A stretch of 35,215 bases of DNA from Thermoplasmata archaeon (GTDB lineage Archaea; Thermoplasmatota; Thermoplasmata; Thermoplasmatales; Thermoplasmataceae). A program made the position numbers and the translations under genes. The DNA lies in the NCBI GenBank assembly GCA_021802055.1, contig JAKAAY010000017.1, positions 1 through 35,215 on the forward strand, given 5' to 3'. The notes beneath the pieces were generated by a model, which was not told where the DNA came from, did no database searches, and saw nothing but the letters and a program-made list of their open reading frames with translations. Position 1 is the first letter of the stretch; each line of letters opens with the position of its first letter. Below, piece after piece: positions 24,166-31,543 of this stretch.

Positions 24166-24174
24166 ATAATATCT
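24166..24174 (-). promoter_or_regulatory. TATA-like box of PfkB kinase gene
   Basis: GATATTATC on the minus strand, about 27 nt upstream of the ATG at 24143. Confidence 0.45.
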
Positions 24175-24193
24175 ATTTCATCGTACCTGATTT

Positions 24194-24814
24194 TCAATGT
24201 CCGGATACTTCAAGAAACCTATCCACTATGAAATTCACTATCTCCACGGGAAGGGATAGTTTTGCAGCTGTAGCATCGGAGTCGAGGGTCTCGATGTAAG
24301 TTTCGAGGATGCGCCTTGTGGTTGAGTCGGTTGAACTTCTGTTTATTACTGATTTCAGGGCATAGATCAGTGAGTCCTTTTCCTTCAGCATGGATTCCCT
24401 TTCTGCCATTATGCGGCCGATCGACTTATCAACTTCCCTTAGCCGGTTTACCATGGATTTTACACTTTCCTGGGCTTTGATATCTTCCGGCTCCATGTCG
24501 AATTCCAGCGGATATCTTCGTATGTCAAAAAAGTTCCTTGAATAGTCTACCACCAGGGTGGAAAATCCAGTGGGCCTGTACATCTTCCTCGCTGCTCCTG
24601 AATTGGATGGCAGAAGTCCCTGTGAAATGATGAGCTTGGCCTCTTCCAGAATTGCCAGATGCTTGTTTATTGCCTGCTGTGAAACACCGATATTCCTGCT
24701 GATCTCGAGTGCATATGATCTATCAGAAATGAGGCTCCTGAGAATCTCTCTCCTGGTTTCGTTCTCAAGAGCGGCTATGAAATATTCAATGTAGTCGTCG
24801 CCGTATTCCACCAT
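24194..24814 (-). CDS. ArsR-type winged-helix regulator resembling heat-shock repressor Phr
   Basis: The 206-residue protein has an N-terminal ArsR-like winged helix (ALENETRREILRSL, then EISRNIGVSQQAINKHLAIL, then EEAKLI) and a long C-terminal helical part. Length, the ETRRxIL start, the HLxILEEAxLI wing region and a late ILETYIE helix agree with Phr, the Pyrococcus heat-shock repressor, as I recall its sequence. It lies 21 nt after hsp20 on the same strand. The promoter of that pair carries a perfect palindrome, so this protein is the natural candidate repressor of hsp20 and of itself. The link is inferred from similarity and position. Confidence 0.75.
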   Translation of the reverse strand: MVEYGDDYIEYFIAALENETRREILRSLISDRSYALEISRNIGVSQQAINKHLAILEEAKLIISQGLLPSNSGAARKMYRPTGFSTLVVDYSRNFFDIRRYPLEFDMEPEDIKAQESVKSMVNRLREVDKSIGRIMAERESMLKEKDSLIYALKSVINRSSTDSTTRRILETYIETLDSDATAAKLSLPVEIVNFIVDRFLEVSGH

Positions 24815-24835
24815 ACGCTCTCTGTCGCGACCTGC

Positions 24836-25393
24836 TCACTCTATGCGGATCTTCTTGCCGCCCTGTTCGTCCTTCCTCTGCTTCTGAAGGACCAGGTCAA
24901 GGATTCCGTTTGTGAATTTTGCGACCGTGGAGTCGACCATTATTGGTGATTCAAGTTCCAGTGACTTGTAGTAGCTCCTGTTCCCATCCTTTACCGATAC
25001 CGTTACCCGGTCCTCCGTGACTTTCAGGTCTATGTTATCCTTGGATATCCCGGGGAGTTCAACTGTAATGTAGATCTTTTCCTTGTCCTCGGAAATATCG
25101 GTCATAGGTTCTCTCACACCCTGATCAAGATCCACGGAAGGTCCAAGGCGGCCCTTTTCCCTTTCCGGAATGTTTCCAAATTCCTGGAAGTGGGGTTTGC
25201 CGTCAGGTCCAACCCTGAAGCTGAACCCATATACATATGGCTCGTTGGGCATATCTCCCATGTTCTTCTTCATGTTCGCAAAGATCCTCATCATTCTCTC
25301 GTTCAGCTTCTTGAAGTCGAAGTCGAACCCTCCGAAGAAGTCGTCAAAGAAGTCCTCATCCCAATCATCATCGTAGTTTTTCCTGTGTGCCAT
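24836..25393 (-). CDS. hsp20: Small heat-shock protein Hsp20 (alpha-crystallin family)
   Basis: A 185-residue chaperone that holds unfolding proteins. The alpha-crystallin domain runs roughly from residue 90 to 175, with ITVELPGISKDNIDLKV and FTNGILDLVLQK, and the C-terminal IxI-type motif is KKIRIE. The N-terminal arm is unusual: very acidic and rich in Phe and Asp (DDDWDEDFFDDFFGGFDFDF). The ATG at 25393 is chosen over 25438 because GGTGAT lies about 6 nt upstream, and the longer form would run through the operator and the predicted transcription start. The regulator gene follows 21 nt later. Confidence 0.92.
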   Translation of the reverse strand: MAHRKNYDDDWDEDFFDDFFGGFDFDFKKLNERMMRIFANMKKNMGDMPNEPYVYGFSFRVGPDGKPHFQEFGNIPEREKGRLGPSVDLDQGVREPMTDISEDKEKIYITVELPGISKDNIDLKVTEDRVTVSVKDGNRSYYKSLELESPIMVDSTVAKFTNGILDLVLQKQRKDEQGGKKIRIE

Positions 25394-25403
25394 TTTATCA
25401 CCT

Positions 25404-25426
25404 GTTGACAACTTATGGTTGTCAAC
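25404..25426. promoter_or_regulatory. Perfect palindromic operator of hsp20
   Basis: GTTGACAAC-TTATG-GTTGTCAAC: two perfect 9-bp arms with a 5-bp spacer. It lies between the TATA box (25444-25451) and the hsp20 ATG (25393), over the predicted transcription start near 25421. A protein bound here would block RNA polymerase, as expected for repression of hsp20. Confidence 0.75.
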
Positions 25427-25443
25427 TAACGATGGCATACCTC

Positions 25444-25451
25444 TATTTAAA
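25444..25451 (-). promoter_or_regulatory. TATA box of hsp20 operon
   Basis: TTTAAATA on the minus strand within GGTAAAATTTAAATAGAG. It predicts a start near 25421 and a leader of about 28 nt with a Shine-Dalgarno site. Confidence 0.6.
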
Positions 25452-25603
25452 TTTTACCACGACCCGTTTCCGGTTTTGTGTGGCATGCACTGGAGCAGGA
25501 TTTGCCATCCCACAAGATAACAGGTTATTATGACTCAGGGGACTTTTTTCTCTCCATTTAGCGGAATTCATTGGAACCGAGGAGAACTGCGACCGGTTAT
25601 TGT

Positions 25604-27079
25604 TCAACTCTTTTCACTGAAACCGGAGTTCCCCAAGGCAGATGACGCGACGTCCGACCCGCTGTTCTCTCCTTTCCTGTAAGCCCAGATGTAGATCAGG
25701 ATAGATATTATGAGCATCAATGCAGACATGTAGAAGACCAGGTGAACAGATGTAAGGAAATCAGAGTAAGAGAAGTCCCCTATGCCTGATGATGTGCCTG
25801 AAAAGATCAGGTCAAGCGTAGTTCTTGGCGTTGTTGCACCCATGAAGAGAAATGCCAGACCTATGCTCAAGGTATTTCCAATGTTTACGAAAGTGGTGCT
25901 GATTCCAGAGGCAACTCCTCTTTGGTGCGCTGGAACAGAATTCATTATGGAAGACCTGTTGGGAGATGCAAAAAAGCCCATACCACTTCCAATCAGCATG
26001 AGAGGGAAGAGTACCTGGAGACTCGTTATTGTTTTACCAATGCCTGCCATAATAAGGAACCCCGCAGCGGAAAGTGCAAGGCCAAGTATTACAAATGACC
26101 TGAACCCGTATCTGTCCGATAGGGAACCGCTTATTGGCCCTGCAATGGACAATGATACAGACATGGGGATCAGGAAAAGACCCGCATCGAGTGGGCTAAG
26201 TTGCATGAGAGGGCCCTGAAGGTAGAACACCATGACCAGGACGAATGAACCACGCGATAGAGCGTTTAGAAATATCGTCTCGTTTCCAGCGTCAAAGATG
26301 CGATTGCGAAACAGGGTCAGGTCAAACATTGGGTTAGGGGCTTTTTTCTCCGCCCTGACAAACATCCAGAAACTCAACAGAGAAAAAACGATCATTATGG
26401 CAGTAAGTTCATCACTCAGGCCTGTAACAGCGTTGAGTGTTATGCCAAGAAGCAGTATGATGAGACCAAGTGCGAAAAATACGTTTCCATTCACGTCTAT
26501 CCTATGCTCCAAGGATGGTTTAGAAAGCTCCTTGAGCCTGAAGTGAGCCCATGTCGTCGCGAATATCCCTATGGGAAGATTTACCAAGAAAATAGACTGC
26601 CAGCCTATCGTAGTGGTGAGTATGCCTCCGATTACAAGACCTGCAACTGATCCTACCACTATTGATACCTGATTTATTCCCAGCGCTTTGCCGCGTTCAT
26701 TTGGCGGGAAAGCATCTGTTATGATCGCAGCACTGTTCGAAAACAGGAATGCCGCCCCGGTTGCCTGTATAATCCTGAAACCAATAAGCTGGTCTGCGGT
26801 CTGTGATATGCTGCACAGCCCAGATCCTATTGTGAAAACCGCAAAGCCAATGTTGTATAACTTTACCCGGCCGAATAGGTCCGAAAGCCTTCCAAAATTC
26901 ACAAGAACAGATGCGATCACAATCTGGTAGCCAAGAATAACCCACAGCACGTTGAAGGCGTTCATTCCAGGGAGACTGTGACCGATGGTTGGAAGTGCTA
27001 TTAGTACAATGTTTGTGTCCAGAGAAGCCATCAAAACTCCAAGGGTGGTATTGCTCAGCACAGTCCATTTGTATTCCAT
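25604..27079 (-). CDS. MFS drug exporter, DHA2-like (14 TM)
   Basis: The 491-residue protein has about 14 hydrophobic segments and the DHA2 features: an early SLDTNIVLIALPTI helix, MFS motif A in GRLSDLFGRVKLY, and a motif C-like GSVAGLVIGGILTTTIGW in TM5. The group exports drugs or toxic compounds with proton antiport; the substrate is unknown. It lies on the same strand as hsp20 but upstream of it with a 165-nt gap holding the hsp20 promoter, so it is a separate unit. Confidence 0.9.
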   Translation of the reverse strand: MEYKWTVLSNTTLGVLMASLDTNIVLIALPTIGHSLPGMNAFNVLWVILGYQIVIASVLVNFGRLSDLFGRVKLYNIGFAVFTIGSGLCSISQTADQLIGFRIIQATGAAFLFSNSAAIITDAFPPNERGKALGINQVSIVVGSVAGLVIGGILTTTIGWQSIFLVNLPIGIFATTWAHFRLKELSKPSLEHRIDVNGNVFFALGLIILLLGITLNAVTGLSDELTAIMIVFSLLSFWMFVRAEKKAPNPMFDLTLFRNRIFDAGNETIFLNALSRGSFVLVMVFYLQGPLMQLSPLDAGLFLIPMSVSLSIAGPISGSLSDRYGFRSFVILGLALSAAGFLIMAGIGKTITSLQVLFPLMLIGSGMGFFASPNRSSIMNSVPAHQRGVASGISTTFVNIGNTLSIGLAFLFMGATTPRTTLDLIFSGTSSGIGDFSYSDFLTSVHLVFYMSALMLIISILIYIWAYRKGENSGSDVASSALGNSGFSEKS

Positions 27080-27254
27080 TTACGCAGTATCATTCTCCCG
27101 GACGCATACACACACATTCTCTTTCTGAAAGTGGACGACCAGCGGCTTTCAGCATCGATTAATCGTGATTGTACACGTCAAGAAATATCTATTGGATTAA
27201 CTACACAAGTATCAGGGGAGGAAAAAATGAATGGCCCTGGCAGATGTTTGCCTT

Positions 27255-27440
27255 CTATTCCTTGGAACCCAGACCTACCACCATGGACATTACGAACAGC
27301 ACGAATCCAACCAGCACAATGATCTCGATATAGAGTTCTTGCACTTCCACCCCAAAGTGAAGGAAAAATGCCATTATAAGCATCAAAAATGAACCGACAA
27401 AGAAAAGTGGGTACCTGTACCTTGCTGCATTTTCACTCAT
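27255..27440 (-). CDS. Two-TM small membrane protein of the sdh operon
   Basis: A 61-residue protein with two transmembrane helices (about 11-30 and 37-57) and charged ends. It starts 10 nt after the sdhC stop with GAGGTG just upstream, so it belongs to the succinate dehydrogenase operon. It may be an extra small membrane subunit of the complex, comparable in size and position to small accessory subunits of some bacterial SDHs. No family match is recognised and there is no conserved haem His in the helices. Confidence 0.65.
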   Translation of the reverse strand: MSENAARYRYPLFFVGSFLMLIMAFFLHFGVEVQELYIEIIVLVGFVLFVMSMVVGLGSKE

Positions 27441-27450
27441 TCATAACACC

Positions 27451-28176
27451 TCATATTGCAAATTTCAGGAAAGTAAAGTCTACAGGAAGGCCAACCATTA
27501 ATGCCCTTATGTAAAGATCTACGCCAACAACAATAATAAGGCTGATAAATGCAAACTGCTCGTGGTACCTGTTCAGGAAGGACTGCCCATCATAGAGCTT
27601 CTTCATGGTCTTACCTCCCAGAGAACAGCTGAAACAGTCTAGCTGCCCTCTTACGAATACATGCCTGAATGCATGGCACGAAATAGTCCATAGAGTGAGA
27701 AGAAGGGCGTTGACAATTAGCAGTATGCTTCCCAGTCTCAATACAAAATAGCCTGGTTCGTAGAAGAGCGAGACCCCAAAGTCATAGTAGAAAAATGGAA
27801 GTATGGCTATTCCAACGTAAAGGAAGTACCTGTGGTAGTTATTCAGCGCAAAAAATCCCTTTTCTCCGCTGTAACCACGTGTTTCGCCGTTCTTCCCTTC
27901 CCTGATTCCAGTAGCACAGGCCTGGGGATGCTTGAATACATGCCGGTAGTAATCCTTCCTGTACGCATAGCAGCTTAGCCTGAAAGCCGCAATGAGAGGA
28001 ATGACCAGCAATGTCGGCGAATAGAACGGATCGGTATAGCCCTCGAATGTACCTGTGACAGGGAACCATGTAAGTGCTCCAAGCGACATTATCAACAGAA
28101 TTACGAAACTCCAGAATCTCCAATTCAGCTCTGTAAACTCCGGGAACCAGCCCTGCTTTCTCTCTGTTTTGAACAT
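27451..28176 (-). CDS. sdhC: Succinate dehydrogenase membrane anchor subunit
   Basis: A 241-residue membrane protein with about five TM helices (near 22-42, 53-70, 118-136, 142-168, 205-228). Conserved-looking segments include CYAYRKDYYRHVFKHPQAC, NNYHRYFLY, TISCHAFRHVF and RYHEQFAFISL. They resemble the single-chain anchor of actinobacterial Sdh1-type enzymes rather than the SdhC/SdhD pair of E. coli. Several His residues (for example in NYHRYF and SCHAFRH) are haem-ligand candidates. It should carry electrons from SdhB to quinone. The start follows the sdhB stop directly (TAAATG). Confidence 0.82.
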   Translation of the reverse strand: MFKTERKQGWFPEFTELNWRFWSFVILLIMSLGALTWFPVTGTFEGYTDPFYSPTLLVIPLIAAFRLSCYAYRKDYYRHVFKHPQACATGIREGKNGETRGYSGEKGFFALNNYHRYFLYVGIAILPFFYYDFGVSLFYEPGYFVLRLGSILLIVNALLLTLWTISCHAFRHVFVRGQLDCFSCSLGGKTMKKLYDGQSFLNRYHEQFAFISLIIVVGVDLYIRALMVGLPVDFTFLKFAI

Positions 28177-28920
28177 TTATTGCCACCTGCTTCCTCTGAT
28201 CCTGTGTATAAGCCTCCCAAGGGGATCATAAACATGATCTACTATTCTTTCCTTCTCCGGGATAATTGCATTATCGGTTATCTTGATGTCCTCCGGGCAG
28301 GTCTCCTGGCAGCATTTTGTGATATCACAGTATCCGAGCCCGCCGTCGGAATGCATGAAGTTTGACCGATCTATTCCATCCAGCGGATGCATGTCCAGTG
28401 AGGCTATTTTAACCACATGCTTGGGACCAACGTAGTCTGAATTGTGCTCTCTTATGACATGGCATACGTCCTGGCAGAGGAAACACTCTATACACGTCCT
28501 GAACTCCTTGCTTCTTAGAATGTCACTCTGCTGCATCAGAAACGGAGTTGGCGTATCCTTTTTGGGTGTGAATGGAGGAATCTTCCTGGCAATCTCGAAG
28601 TTGTGAGACACGTCTGTGACCAGGTCCTTCACCACCGGGAAAGCCCTCATGGGTTCGATTGTGATCTTGTCCCCCATGCTTTCCACCCTTGTTTTACACA
28701 TTAGTTTTGGCCTGCCGTTAATCTCAGCAGCACAAGATCCGCACCTTGCGGCCTTGCAGTTCCATCTAACACCAAGTGTAGGATCGATATTCTGCTCAAC
28801 GTAATGCACTGCATCGAGTACAACCATCCCTTCCTCAACTGGTACCTTGAACTCATCAAATCTGGTTTCCGCGCTCACAGATGGTTCAGATCTCTTTATC
28901 CTCAGGACAACTTCATGCAT
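28177..28920 (-). CDS. sdhB: Succinate dehydrogenase iron-sulfur subunit
   Basis: A 247-residue electron-transfer subunit. The N-terminal [2Fe-2S] domain has NCKAARCGSC with a later Cys in KLMC. The C-terminal domain has CIECFLCQDVC for the [4Fe-4S] centre and CDITKCCQETCP for the remaining Fe-S centre. The ATG at 28920 is preferred over the GTG at 28932 because GGAAGGTG lies about 9 nt before it. The start overlaps the end of sdhA, so the two are translated together. Confidence 0.93.
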   Translation of the reverse strand: MHEVVLRIKRSEPSVSAETRFDEFKVPVEEGMVVLDAVHYVEQNIDPTLGVRWNCKAARCGSCAAEINGRPKLMCKTRVESMGDKITIEPMRAFPVVKDLVTDVSHNFEIARKIPPFTPKKDTPTPFLMQQSDILRSKEFRTCIECFLCQDVCHVIREHNSDYVGPKHVVKIASLDMHPLDGIDRSNFMHSDGGLGYCDITKCCQETCPEDIKITDNAIIPEKERIVDHVYDPLGRLIHRIRGSRWQ

Positions 28921-30646
28921 TGGTCTTTTCACCTTCCAAAAGTATTTCCTGCAGTTCCTTTGGCGGTTTCATAACTGGCTCCATATTCATCTTTATCTGC
29001 CCATTCTCGAGCCTGAAAACTATGTTTTTCAGGAATTCGTCATTGGTGCCCGGGTAATCACTCCTGGTATGCGCACCCCTGCTTTCCTTCCTCTCTATTG
29101 CAGCACGGACCAGGAGTTCCGCGTTCTGAATCATGTTCTGGAGTTCCAGGCATGCAATTAGGCCCGGGTTGAACCTCACTCCTCCAGCGACCCCTATCTT
29201 GTCCAGTTTACCTTTGATCTGGTTAATGACTGCAAGCGCATCGTTGAGATCCTTCTCGTTTCTCACAATACCGACTTTGCTGGACATAGCTTGCCTAAGC
29301 TGTTCGATTAACTCGTACGGGTTGGTTGGATTCTTCTTGCTGGTGAACGCTTCAATTCTTTCTATTTCATCATTTATCTCTTTTTCGTCGATTGTTCCCA
29401 TTCTGGCGCTGTCTGAATAGTGACTGGCCCCCAAGCCCGCCCTTCTTCCGAAGACAAGCAGGTCAGTCAGGGAGTTCCCCCCAAGCCTGTTAGCGCCATG
29501 TAGACCACAGGCTGCCTCACCGGCAGCGAATAGGCCAGAAACGTTGGTTGCTTCTGTTTCAGGTTCAACTTTGATCCCGCCCATGTGATAGTGAACCGTT
29601 GGCGCCACCTCCATCTTTTCCTTCGATATGTCAACCCCGGCAAAATCTTTGAACTGATTGTACATTGATGGGAGTTTGTCCATTATGAATTTGTAGCCCT
29701 TATGCGTGATGTCCAAGTATACTGCTCCATGCTCAGTTCCACGCCCTTCAGTTATCTCCCTGTATATACACCGGGCCACAACGTCCCTTGCATCCAGTTC
29801 CTTCTTCTTGGGAGAGTATCTAAGCATGAATCTTTCGCCTTCCTTGTTCAGGAGAATGCCTCCTTCCCCTCTTACACCCTCCGTAACGAGGAGTCCTCTA
29901 ACCGATGGAGGCCACACCATTCCTGTTGGGTGAAACTGCACCATTTCCATGTCCCTGAGTTCTGCACCTGCCCTGAAGGCTATTGCCAATCCATCTCCCG
30001 TTGACTCCCATGAATTTGACGTAACCTTGAATAGCCTTCCTAGTCCCCCGGTAGCAATTATCAGCGCTTTGCACTGGAATACATAAAAACGGCCCTCCCT
30101 CATGCTGAATCCTATTGCGCCCTTGACCTTACCATCCTCAGTGACAATTTTAGTCACGACCACTTCGTCCAGAATGCGAGTGTCGGTGTGAAGGACCTTG
30201 TCCTCCAGCGTCCTTATGAGTTCTAGTCCCGTCTTGTCACCCACGTGGCAAAGTCTCCTGTAGGTGTGTGCACCAAATGCTCTCTGAAGTATCTTCCCGT
30301 CAGCAGTCCTGTCAAAGAGGGCACCGAACCTTTCAAGTTCATAAACTCTGTCTGCCGCTTCCTTGGAGAAGATCTCCACCATCTTCCAGTTGTTGATGTA
30401 TACCCCTTCAATATATGTGTCAGCGAAATGGACCTTCCAACTGTCCTGCTTATCCACATTGCCCAGGGAAGCCGCCATGCCCCCCTCCGCCATAACTGTA
30501 TGTGCCTTACCAAGTATGGACTTGGAGACGATGACCACTGACTTTTTGTTCTCACTGGCCTCTATTGCTGCCCTAAGCCCAGCCCCACCTGCACCAATAA
30601 TCAAAACGTCGGATTCGACCTTGGAATATTCGTGATTTGAAGCCAT
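28913..30646 (-). CDS. sdhA: Succinate dehydrogenase flavoprotein subunit
   Basis: A 577-residue FAD protein that oxidises succinate to fumarate in the TCA cycle. The N-terminal FAD motif is DVLIIGAGGAGLRAAIEA. His49 in GKAHTVMAEGG is at the position of the covalent FAD attachment. Active-site segments follow: MVQFHPTGM, RYSPKKKELDARDVVAR, HYHMGGIKV and HGANRLGGNSLTDLLVFGRRAG. A TATA box at 30676-30682 gives a start a few nt before the ATG. It is the first gene of sdhA-B-C plus the small TM protein. Confidence 0.95.
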   Translation of the reverse strand: MASNHEYSKVESDVLIIGAGGAGLRAAIEASENKKSVVIVSKSILGKAHTVMAEGGMAASLGNVDKQDSWKVHFADTYIEGVYINNWKMVEIFSKEAADRVYELERFGALFDRTADGKILQRAFGAHTYRRLCHVGDKTGLELIRTLEDKVLHTDTRILDEVVVTKIVTEDGKVKGAIGFSMREGRFYVFQCKALIIATGGLGRLFKVTSNSWESTGDGLAIAFRAGAELRDMEMVQFHPTGMVWPPSVRGLLVTEGVRGEGGILLNKEGERFMLRYSPKKKELDARDVVARCIYREITEGRGTEHGAVYLDITHKGYKFIMDKLPSMYNQFKDFAGVDISKEKMEVAPTVHYHMGGIKVEPETEATNVSGLFAAGEAACGLHGANRLGGNSLTDLLVFGRRAGLGASHYSDSARMGTIDEKEINDEIERIEAFTSKKNPTNPYELIEQLRQAMSSKVGIVRNEKDLNDALAVINQIKGKLDKIGVAGGVRFNPGLIACLELQNMIQNAELLVRAAIERKESRGAHTRSDYPGTNDEFLKNIVFRLENGQIKMNMEPVMKPPKELQEILLEGEKTNA

Positions 30647-30675
30647 ATAAAACTTAGTGGTATATTCCGAGATAA

Positions 30676-30682
30676 TTTATAA
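30676..30682 (-). promoter_or_regulatory. TATA box of the sdh operon
   Basis: TTATAAA on the minus strand, about 33 nt before the ATG at 30646. Confidence 0.55.
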
Positions 30683-30750
30683 CTTTCTTCGAAGATCGCA
30701 GGGTGATTCACGTCAAGGCGGTGATCCTGCCGATTTTCTGTACAACAGCG

Positions 30751-31254
30751 TCAGTCCTCCCCAATCTGTGCCCATGCGTATTCTCCCAGTATGTTCTTTA
30801 TATCATCAACGGGAAGAGCCAGCTGTCTTACTGGCATATTGCTCTCCACCAGCATCAGTTCTGCGAGATCATCCGGATAACCATCGTTGTAAATTATCTC
30901 TTTGATCTGGGCATTTATGAGCATCTTGGAACAGACCACACACGGGTAAGTAGTCGAGTAAATAACGCCACCTGCTATGATTGAACCATGTACAGCGGCC
31001 TGAATGATTGCATTCTGCTCAGCGTGAAGTCCCCTGCATAATTCATGTCTCTCTCCCGAAGGAATGTTCAGATCAATTCTTACGCATCCAACCTTATCAC
31101 AATTGGCCATGCCGGAAGGCGGACCGTTGTACCCGGTTGCAATTACGTTCCGGTCTTTCACGATCACAGCTCCGACCTTGCGCCTTATACAGTTTGACCT
31201 AGACGCTGCAAGGAATGCCATTCTCATGAAGTACTGGTCCCATGTAGGTTTCAT
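30751..31254 (-). CDS. Deoxycytidylate (dCMP) deaminase family protein
   Basis: A 167-residue zinc-dependent deaminase, likely making dUMP from dCMP. The zinc and catalytic motifs are LHAEQNAI (His and Glu) and [10 protein letters not shown] (two Cys). Family features [20 protein letters not shown] and the extra Cys/His segment around CDKVGC and RHELCRG support dCMP deaminase over cytidine deaminase. The ATG at 31254 is used rather than 31293 since a TATA box (31277-31285) lies 27 nt before it and [10 protein letters not shown] is the usual start. Confidence 0.88.
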   Translation of the reverse strand: MKPTWDQYFMRMAFLAASRSNCIRRKVGAVIVKDRNVIATGYNGPPSGMANCDKVGCVRIDLNIPSGERHELCRGLHAEQNAIIQAAVHGSIIAGGVIYSTTYPCVVCSKMLINAQIKEIIYNDGYPDDLAELMLVESNMPVRQLALPVDDIKNILGEYAWAQIGED

Positions 31255-31276
31255 AAAGACAACATATCCGGCCACA

Positions 31277-31285
31277 TTAAATAAA
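31277..31285 (-). promoter_or_regulatory. TATA box of dCMP deaminase gene
   Basis: TTTATTTAA on the minus strand, 27 nt upstream of the ATG at 31254. It decides the start codon. Confidence 0.55.
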
Positions 31286-31356
31286 TTAACCACTCCCTTA
31301 CCTTTCCTTCAGCCGCATGTTGAAATGCAGGGAGGTGCAGATCGTCGAGTTTCCGG

Positions 31357-31364
31357 TTTATATA
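31357..31364 (+). promoter_or_regulatory. Strong orphan TATA box
   Basis: TTTATATA within GGTTTATATAATATAC is the closest match to the archaeal consensus in the window. It predicts transcription from about 31386, yet the next accepted gene starts at 31544 and has its own box (31512-31518). Confidence 0.5.
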
Positions 31365-31385
31365 ATATACTGTTTAGAACAGCGG

Positions 31386-31480
31386 GTTTTAGAATTTAAC
31401 TACAGCAAATGAAAACCGGGGGAACATGCATGAACTTTGTTCCTTTAAGGGAGTGGAAATCCACCTGACTCCCTGTTAAT
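31386..31480 (+). ncRNA. Candidate small RNA or 19-codon ORF behind the orphan promoter
   Basis: The region predicted to be transcribed from the orphan box ends in a nested hairpin at 31449-31473: GGGA/TCCC outside, GTGG-AAAT-CCAC inside, followed by TGTTAATAA. It also contains a 19-residue ORF (31409-31468, starting MKTGGTCMNF) without a Shine-Dalgarno site. Either a small RNA, a tiny peptide, or an alternative leader of the glycosyltransferase mRNA would fit. No known RNA family is recognised. Confidence 0.3.
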
Positions 31481-31511
31481 AAGCGTTCATATATCATTAT
31501 ATCCATCGAAG

Positions 31512-31518
31512 TTATAAT
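31512..31518 (+). promoter_or_regulatory. TATA box of the glycosyltransferase operon
   Basis: TTATAAT on the plus strand, 29 nt before the ATG at 31544, giving a nearly leaderless mRNA. Confidence 0.5.
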
Positions 31519-31543
31519 CTCAAACGGACTTCGGTGCAGGTTA

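Noticed and set aside
27226-27322. Short plus-strand ORF (MNGPGRCLPSIPW) with a very strong GGGGAGG Shine-Dalgarno-like site.
   Set aside because: It lies antisense to the 3' end of the small sdh-operon membrane protein, has no family features and only 31 codons.
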